From positions 10,482,001 to 10,546,000 of the forward strand of contig NC_059413.1 in NCBI RefSeq assembly GCF_905220565.1: a stretch of DNA of 64,000 bases, in the 5' to 3' direction. The translations under genes were made by a program, and so were the position numbers. The first letter of the stretch is position 1. Each line of letters begins with the position of its first letter. The notes beneath the pieces were generated by a model. That model ran no database searches. It was not told the origin of the DNA and saw only the letters and a list, made by a program, of their open reading frames with translations. Shown piece by piece: positions 58,226 to 64,000 of the stretch. Source of the stretch: Melitaea cinxia. Lineage: Eukaryota > Arthropoda > Insecta > Lepidoptera > Nymphalidae.

Positions 58226-60067
58226 TCTATTATATGATGTCATATTTTACTCCTCATACACCATTTAAGAATCACTGAAAACGTATTTGATGAATTAAAA
58301 AAGCCTTAAAAATATTGAGTGGAAAAAAATTGTCGTAGTGCAATCTTATTGAGAAAATTTATCTTCTAAAGATATCGTTAAAACTTCGTAACAGAATAAC
58401 TTTGGAAACGACTTAGAATCTTTTTAACGTAAAAATAAGCTTATAAATAACACGCGATACTTGAATTTATTTCTATGAGAAAATTTTCAAAAGAATAACG
58501 ATTTCGTATAAAGAAATCGAGTTCTTTCGTGCTTAACTTGTCCCATCCAATTTTATTTTGGGAGATAACACGGATCTTGAATCTTTCTTGAATCTAGGCG
58601 TATCTAACGTTAATAAAATACATAACGTTTCGATCAAAAGGTAAATATATTATATATTTTACTTGGAATCTTTACCATACTTTTTATGTTTGGAAATAAT
58701 GAGTATCAAAGGATTTTTTACTTGTGCCACTTTAAAGGATGTTCTTACGAGATAAACAATACAATTATATAACTTTTTAAATTGCTAATTACAAAATGAA
58801 TATAATGCTAATTAGATTAATTATTTAATCATTAAATCGTAAAAGCTTTATATTGTTTGCAAGACACTATCCTTGATTATAACTTTCTGGTTTTAACAAA
58901 GTTTTAACAGCTATTTTGAGATTAAAATGTTAAGAAGTGAGGTGGAGAGATCTTGCTGTGATAGCACTTAAGAGCTCTTCTGTCTCGAGTGGAACAATTT
59001 TAGTTTAAAATTGATTGAGATAAATATAATGTCTGAAAAACAAAGCAAATTATATATCAAAACTATTGGTTTGGTTAATTATTTTCCTATTAGCCATATT
59101 TTAAGAGTCTAAGCACTAACTTTTACATTTATAATTGCAGAAATTTAAGCACTTACATTGAAATAAGTCAATAATGTATTGTGCTAAAATATATATTTTG
59201 TATTACCTTTTATGATATATAGTTAAAATTTTTGAAATAAAAGCAAAAATTCATTATTTTTTAAATACCCAATTTCCCGACGTGAAAATTAGGTTTTATT
59301 TATTATTCTTCGATGGATGAATACTTAAATTAGTCTATAATTTATAAGTATTAACAAATTTAGAATATATATCGCATTAAACTATATGTGTGTACATTTT
59401 GTTTATATGCTTATTATAAATGTCAACTAGATATGATTCAAACTTTCGACTATTAATTTTATTTGCTGTCGTTAAAGTGCAATGGTGTACTTTATTGTTT
59501 AAGTTACGGGTTATAAATTTGTTATCACTATTTTATTGATATACAAACAATAACAAAACACTAAAATAGATTGAAACTTTATTTACTGTACTGAGGGCCA
59601 ATTTTATTAGTTTTCGAAAAAGTGTATCTTCTACAAAACTTCATTAATTCGGAAACTGTCGAGTAGCCTCTTCTTCTTCTTCTTTAAAGACTATGGCTCC
59701 ATCAGCTTTTCGCCGATGATTTTACCGAGTACCCTCGTTAACTCTTAATCGCAAAACCTAATCAAACCCTTTTTTTAATGATATAGCTGTCACATTAAAA
59801 TTACTTAATTAGTTAAAACTTTCTGTTGACAAATAAAATAAAAAATATAGGCGATAGCAGCAAACTAATAGTAATAATGTTTACGAGTATAATAGATGTT
59901 TTGGAAATCGGAACGTCTTAAATAATAATTATCATATAAAACTATACGCTTATTTCGATAGTTAAATCATTATGGACGTTACGTTAAATGAATGTTTGTC
60001 CGCTACCAATATTAATAAATAATGAATATGTATAAGTAGAATAGGATAGCACAGACTGAAACACTTT
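58226..60067. other. AT-rich, nothing recognised
   Basis: A CTTCTTCTTCTTC run followed by TTTAAAGACTATGGCTCC near 59.67 kb may be a repeat edge. No exon was supported. Confidence 0.5.
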
Positions 60068-60140
60068 GTGGTTTTTAGTTGCTATTGTTTTGTTATTTTA
60101 TGTATTTTAAATTGTATAAACTATAATAATAATAATATTA

Positions 60141-60405
60141 AAATTAAAAAAAAAAGTAAATATTTAGACCTTTTCCACGAGATTACCAGCATGTGGAATG
60201 TAGACTCAACAATAATTGTTCCTATTGTTGTATCGGTTAGTGGTCTATTAGCGAAGAGTTTCGACCAACACCTTAAGAAACTCTCGCTTGACTGCAAACA
60301 GCCCGCATTGTGAGGAGGTTCCTCAGCCTGGAACCTTAACTATCGGCGGCCTGGGCCTCAACCTGCCACCGGAGGACTACTATTTTTATATTTTTAAATA
60401 TTATA
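60141..60405 (+). pseudogene. LINE (R4/L1-like) ORF C-terminus and 3' end
   Basis: The frame reads KKSKYLDLFHEITSMWNVDS, then TIIVPIVVSVSGLLAKSFDQ and HLKKLSL, then a stop at 60311. VPIVVSVSGL-AK-(L/F)D-HL matches the conserved C-terminal block of LINE RT proteins of lepidopterans. About 20 residues normally before the stop appear deleted. The 3' UTR GAGGAGGTTCCTCAGCCTGG...CCACCGGAGGACTACTATTT follows. 5'-truncated and non-functional. Confidence 0.68.
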
Positions 60406-60749
60406 AATATATTTAAAAATGTAGTCATAAGGAAATATATTGAATAAAATAAATAATAATAAAAATTTTCAATTATTTTATACATTTGAGTCTTTAAAAG
60501 CTAGCGTTTTTTGATGCTTGCGAGCTATTTTAAGCTAGAGAAGTAAATCACTTCGATTTTGATTGAGTTATTTGGGCCTCACTGATGTATATAGATATAT
60601 ACTAACAAAGTTATTGACAGCACGATATGCTTCGTTCATACGTTGGAAATCTGGTTAGTGATTTCAGTACACGATGTGGTGAGCGCAGCCAAGCTGAAAA
60701 CTAGTTCGCCTGCAATATCCATATTGGATATATCACCTGATTTACGACT

Positions 60750-60826
60750 GCAGAGTGAATGTTTGGCGCGAACTTGGGGAGCCCTATTTCCAGCAGTGGA
60801 CTGCGATAGGCTGAAGTTTAAGCCTT
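60750..60826 (+). mobile_element. RTE LINE 3'-end fragment
   Basis: TTTGGCGCGAACTTGGGGAG, CCAGCAGTGGACTGCGATAGG, CTGAAG: the last 60 bp of the RTE ORF and tail. No microsatellite tail remains. Confidence 0.72.
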
Positions 60827-60908
60827 AATGGTCGTCGTTTAAATGGTCATACATTTTCGATAAATTATACATTTTGACGTATCTTGGAAAATTCATTTCA
60901 ATACTAGT

Positions 60909-61112
60909 AGCCCGTTGGCGTAGTTTGCCGTGGCCGTGCTTTTTGCTCCGCGGGTTGTGGGTTAGGTTTTCGCCTTGAGTCTGGGTGTGATATATTATTT
61001 ATTTTTATTATTGCGTCAACCCGCAGTGGAGCAGGTTAGTATATTAAGCCTTAATACTTCTCCTACACGGAGAAAGAGGCCTATGCCCAGCAATGGGATA
61101 TTACAGGCAAGC
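60909..61112 (+). mobile_element. tRNA-headed SINE with standard tail
   Basis: AGCCCGTTGGCGTAGTTTGC, GCTCCGCGGGTTGTGGGTTAGG, CGCAGTGGAGCAGGTTAGTA, then the tail CTCCTACACGGAGAAAGAGG, CCTATGCCCAGCAATGGG, ATATTACAGGC. The middle body of the 9511 copy is deleted. Confidence 0.72.
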
Positions 61113-61139
61113 GATATCAAAATACTATATTATACTTAA

Positions 61140-61548
61140 TCACATACGATAAAAAATATAAAAATAGTAATCCTCCGGTGGCAGGTGAGGCCCAGGCCGC
61201 CGGTAGTTAAGGTTCGAGGCTGAGGAACCTCTCCACAATATGGGCATGTAGGAGAAGGATCAGAGCGTAATGCACCACGCTGCTCCAATGCGGGTTGGCG
61301 GATATATTTCCTATTATGTAATGTAGTGATCGCTATCAGGTGTACATGATAACAACCCGACGGCTTAACGTGCTCTCCGAGGCACGGTGGGGAGACCCAA
61401 TAGGGCTGCACAAACACCCAGACCACGGCAAACACCTGTATGGTCAATACAAATGTTTGTAATGTGCGGGGATCGAACCGCCAACCGCCAGCGCAACAGG
61501 TACAATCCATGGATGTGACCGCTGCGCCAACGCGGCATCACAGCCATG
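61140..61548 (-). mobile_element. Chimeric SINE: tRNA head and body, LINE 3' tail
   Basis: Read on the minus strand: CCGCGTTGGCGCAGCGGTC, B box GGTTCGATCCCC, the usual body, then CTCTGATCCTTCTCCTACATG. At this point (about 61230) the standard AGGCCTATGCCCAG tail is replaced by GGAGAGGTTCCTCAGCC...CCACCGGAGGATTACTATTT, the 3' end of the LINE at 60141-60405. The three overlapping minus ORFs here are SINE readings. Confidence 0.78.
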
Positions 61549-63770
61549 ATGGCGTATTTTGATAAATTGATTATAATTATCGCGAAGTCGCAACCAACTC
61601 AAAATTTGAATATTCCTAAAGAGGTACGGCAAAAACTCAAGTACTACACAAACAGAATTTCTGACGTAAGAATAGTTTCTAAAATTAGATCCTAAAAATA
61701 ACAGACACACTAAATATTGTTTCAATACCTAATACTCATTTTGATAACGTTTTTTGCATGCATATTTTTCAATATTGCAATCGATTATATCCTTTGTCAG
61801 CCAAAATAGAAACAAAATTAAGTTCAGAACGCCGTTTAAACAAGAATTTTCAATTTTCTATACAACTTTTCATCAAGCCTGCAGCGAGAGAGGAAATTAG
61901 TGCTTAATTGTCTTTACGAGCCGGATGTCACGGAAATTGCGTGCTATTGTAGTTTGGTTCACATTTTTCTACAAGAGTTATAAACTTTTGACTTAGCATT
62001 TACTATAAAAATATTTAATAGAAAGCTCTTCTCGAAAAGAATAGATAAGATTGTGAAGAGATGTGAGAAAACTTGTTTGTGTAAGTTTTTGATAATACAA
62101 AGTGGTATTAAATGTATATATACTAATATTTAATTGAATGGGAATTGTAAAGTTACGTATAATACGATATTTCTTTTAGGTTTACACGGATTTTCCAGCT
62201 AATATTACTCTAAATATTATTGTAAAGTAATGAATAAATTAGTTATTATAAGAATTTTTTTTTCTATTAACTATTTAATCTATTAACGATATTTAATTAT
62301 GACGCCTTGTGAAAAATAATAATCCATAATAAATCAAGAAAACCATTTTCATTATTATTTTCATAATCAAGAAAAACATTTGTATCTGACAATTTTAAAT
62401 CCTTTAATGTTTGAATATTGTTGTACAAATAAATATCTTTAAAACTTCGGTCACATTGAACTATCATTTTTTATAATCTTTCTAGTCTTTATTATAAAGA
62501 GTTTGGTCATACAAATACGACTGCACTCCATATTACCTTCCTTCATGACCAGAAAACTAGACCCCAACGATGAATGTTTATCATAATGTCAAATCGAGCT
62601 TTACAAATTATACAGCCTTGATTTTTTTTTGGTCAAAGAAACTGCCAAGATGCAAATCAAGTAGTCTTTAAGGAAACCAAGTTGTTAGTTCAAGTCTTTA
62701 AGGAAACACAGTGGTTAGTTCTAAATAAATATATACTTGACATAACTATTGACCATTTTTATATTCCATTGGATATTAAATCATGGTATAGAAAGCGGCA
62801 AAAAAGTATAATTATATTTCATCAAGAGAATGAGTTATTCTTTTTAAATCAACGCCATTACATCTTTCTACGAATAATTTATTTTTCATTTCTGCGAGTT
62901 GCCTCTGGCTTTATAATATTTTTTGTAGAAAACTGTAATTTAAAAAGAAATAACGGTTAAGATTTTTTTCTATATTTTGTTCAACAAAAGATTAGGTTTT
63001 CATTCTTAAAATCAAATTTCTTTATGTACTGTGTTTTTTATTATTATTAATAATTTGCGTGTAAATGTTTTTATAAATCTATATTATATAAAAAATATAT
63101 TATATACATTGTATCAACGAATGATTTAATTGGATATACCAAACAAGAAGATTCGGTCTGTTTTAGTTTACTTTTTTTCTGTCCAAACAAATATTACATT
63201 TGATATGTGTAGCGCTTGTTTAGTCAATATTAATAAACTAGCGACTTCTGTCCGACCTGAACAACATATCATACACTAAATATCTTCTCCGAAACACGCT
63301 GAATCTTATGGTATATTCCGATCAGTTCAGTTTTCACAGTATAACCGAACAAAAGAATTTGAAGAAACCGAACAATATATATTTAATCTGTCACTGAAAC
63401 CACGTTTCGATTGTACAAATATGCCACAATTTTTAGTATTTTGTTTTGAAAGTTACACCTACAAATCGATGTGAATTATAATAAAATCTTCATACATGTA
63501 TTGTTTTCTGGCATATATGTCCAGTAACGGGAGGGCCAGTGAATTGGTTGTTGTTGGTGTAATCAAACAAAATGAAACAAATATTAAGCATAGGCCGAGG
63601 GAAGTTCAGTTTCCCATTAAACTTTGTTATTGTTGTAGACTCTAGCTATAGGTTCACTAAAGTTTATATAAGTTTAGTTTAGTGAGATAGTGTCACAATG
63701 ATATCGGCATCCAATTTCAAGATAGGCTCTATAACTGTGTTTCGATAGTAACTTGTTTTTTTTTTATTAT
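61549..63770. other. AT-rich; short direct duplication only
   Basis: The only structure seen is a roughly 32-bp direct duplication around 62.66-62.72 kb (AGTCTTTAAGGAAAC then GGTTAGTTC-like, twice). An ACTAGCGACTTCTGTCCG start at 63237 may be a Helitron end remnant. Confidence 0.45.
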
Positions 63771-64000
63771 GTTATGGGCTTACTCTTGACCTCAGTCTAG
63801 CTCTAGAGTACAGACGAGGTTGAAGATGGAGTAAGTTCGCCCAGAAGAAGCCTGTTCACTCGCGCTTTACATATGTTCGGGTTGTATGAACTCGGAAATA
63901 CAGACGCTGTCAGGGAATTCCATTCCTTGGCTGTGCGCATTAAAAAAGATGACTCGAAGCGCTTTGTACGTATGAAAGGTATATCAATCAGGTAGGGATG
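63771..64000. repeat. Probable interspersed repeat at window edge
   Basis: This GC-richer block (GATGGAGTAAGTTCGCCCAG, AAGAAGCCTGTTCACTCGCG, GGTTGTATGAACTCGG, AAGCGCTTTGTACGTATG) looks like a repeat I associate with lepidopteran genomes. No second copy is in this window and it runs off the end, so the class is left open. Confidence 0.35.

Noticed and set aside
61136..61725. Three overlapping minus ORFs
   Set aside because: They are readings of the chimeric SINE and its flank.
1..64000. CRISPR arrays, operons, prophage or bacterial insertion sequences
   Set aside because: Tandem arrays present have 72-129-bp units without spacers, and gene structure, introns and repeat families are those of an insect nuclear genome.

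Overview
The window looks like nuclear DNA of a butterfly or moth (Lepidoptera). It is strongly AT-rich with long non-coding stretches, an intron-bearing gene, and a repeat load typical of the order: Helitrons ending in CTAG, RTE-clade LINEs with ATG-rich tails, RTE-tailed SINEs, tRNA-derived SINEs, and an AACCGACTTC...GAAGTCGGTT dispersed family. The species cannot be fixed from the sequence.

Only one host protein gene could be assembled with confidence. It is a CRAL-TRIO lipid-binding protein (alpha-tocopherol-transfer-protein / retinaldehyde-binding-protein-like) on the minus strand, with five coding exons between 9123 and 3985. All introns are GT-AG, all exon phases agree, and the spliced product is 328 residues. 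Its introns hold a Helitron, an RTE-tailed SINE, an AACCGACTTC-family fragment, a CGGATTTTAT-type MITE and SINE debris.

The rest is a repeat landscape. At 1-3.1 kb lie two RTE-tailed SINEs and a Helitron 3' end. At 9.5-23.2 kb lie a tRNA-headed SINE, Helitrons, the large 14.7-16.6 kb AACCGACTTC element with a nested insertion, a degenerate LINE C-terminus, a 161-bp TIR element and a 72-bp minisatellite. At 23.97-24.39 kb is a perfect 195-bp inverted repeat carrying two divergent tRNA-like genes. At 25.9-26.9 kb is a Helitron-associated tandem array of about 124-bp units. At 30.4-31.4 kb are a Helitron, a SINE inserted into its end with a 15-bp target-site duplication, and an RTE RT fragment. 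At 41-48 kb are more Helitrons and SINEs and a young 5'-truncated RTE LINE with an intact 3' half. At 50-58 kb are further AACCGACTTC elements, a long palindrome built around a MITE, a 129-bp tandem array, SINEs and Helitrons. At 60-61.6 kb an R4/L1-like LINE 3' end sits close to a chimeric SINE that carries the same LINE tail.

Target-site duplications of 10-15 bp flank seven RTE-type insertions. Two Helitrons 8 kb apart differ at 2 of 199 positions. Both observations point to recent transposition. Two candidate exons of an unknown plus-strand gene (near 36.98 and 43.32 kb) are given at low confidence. No prokaryotic, viral, CRISPR or operon-type feature was seen.
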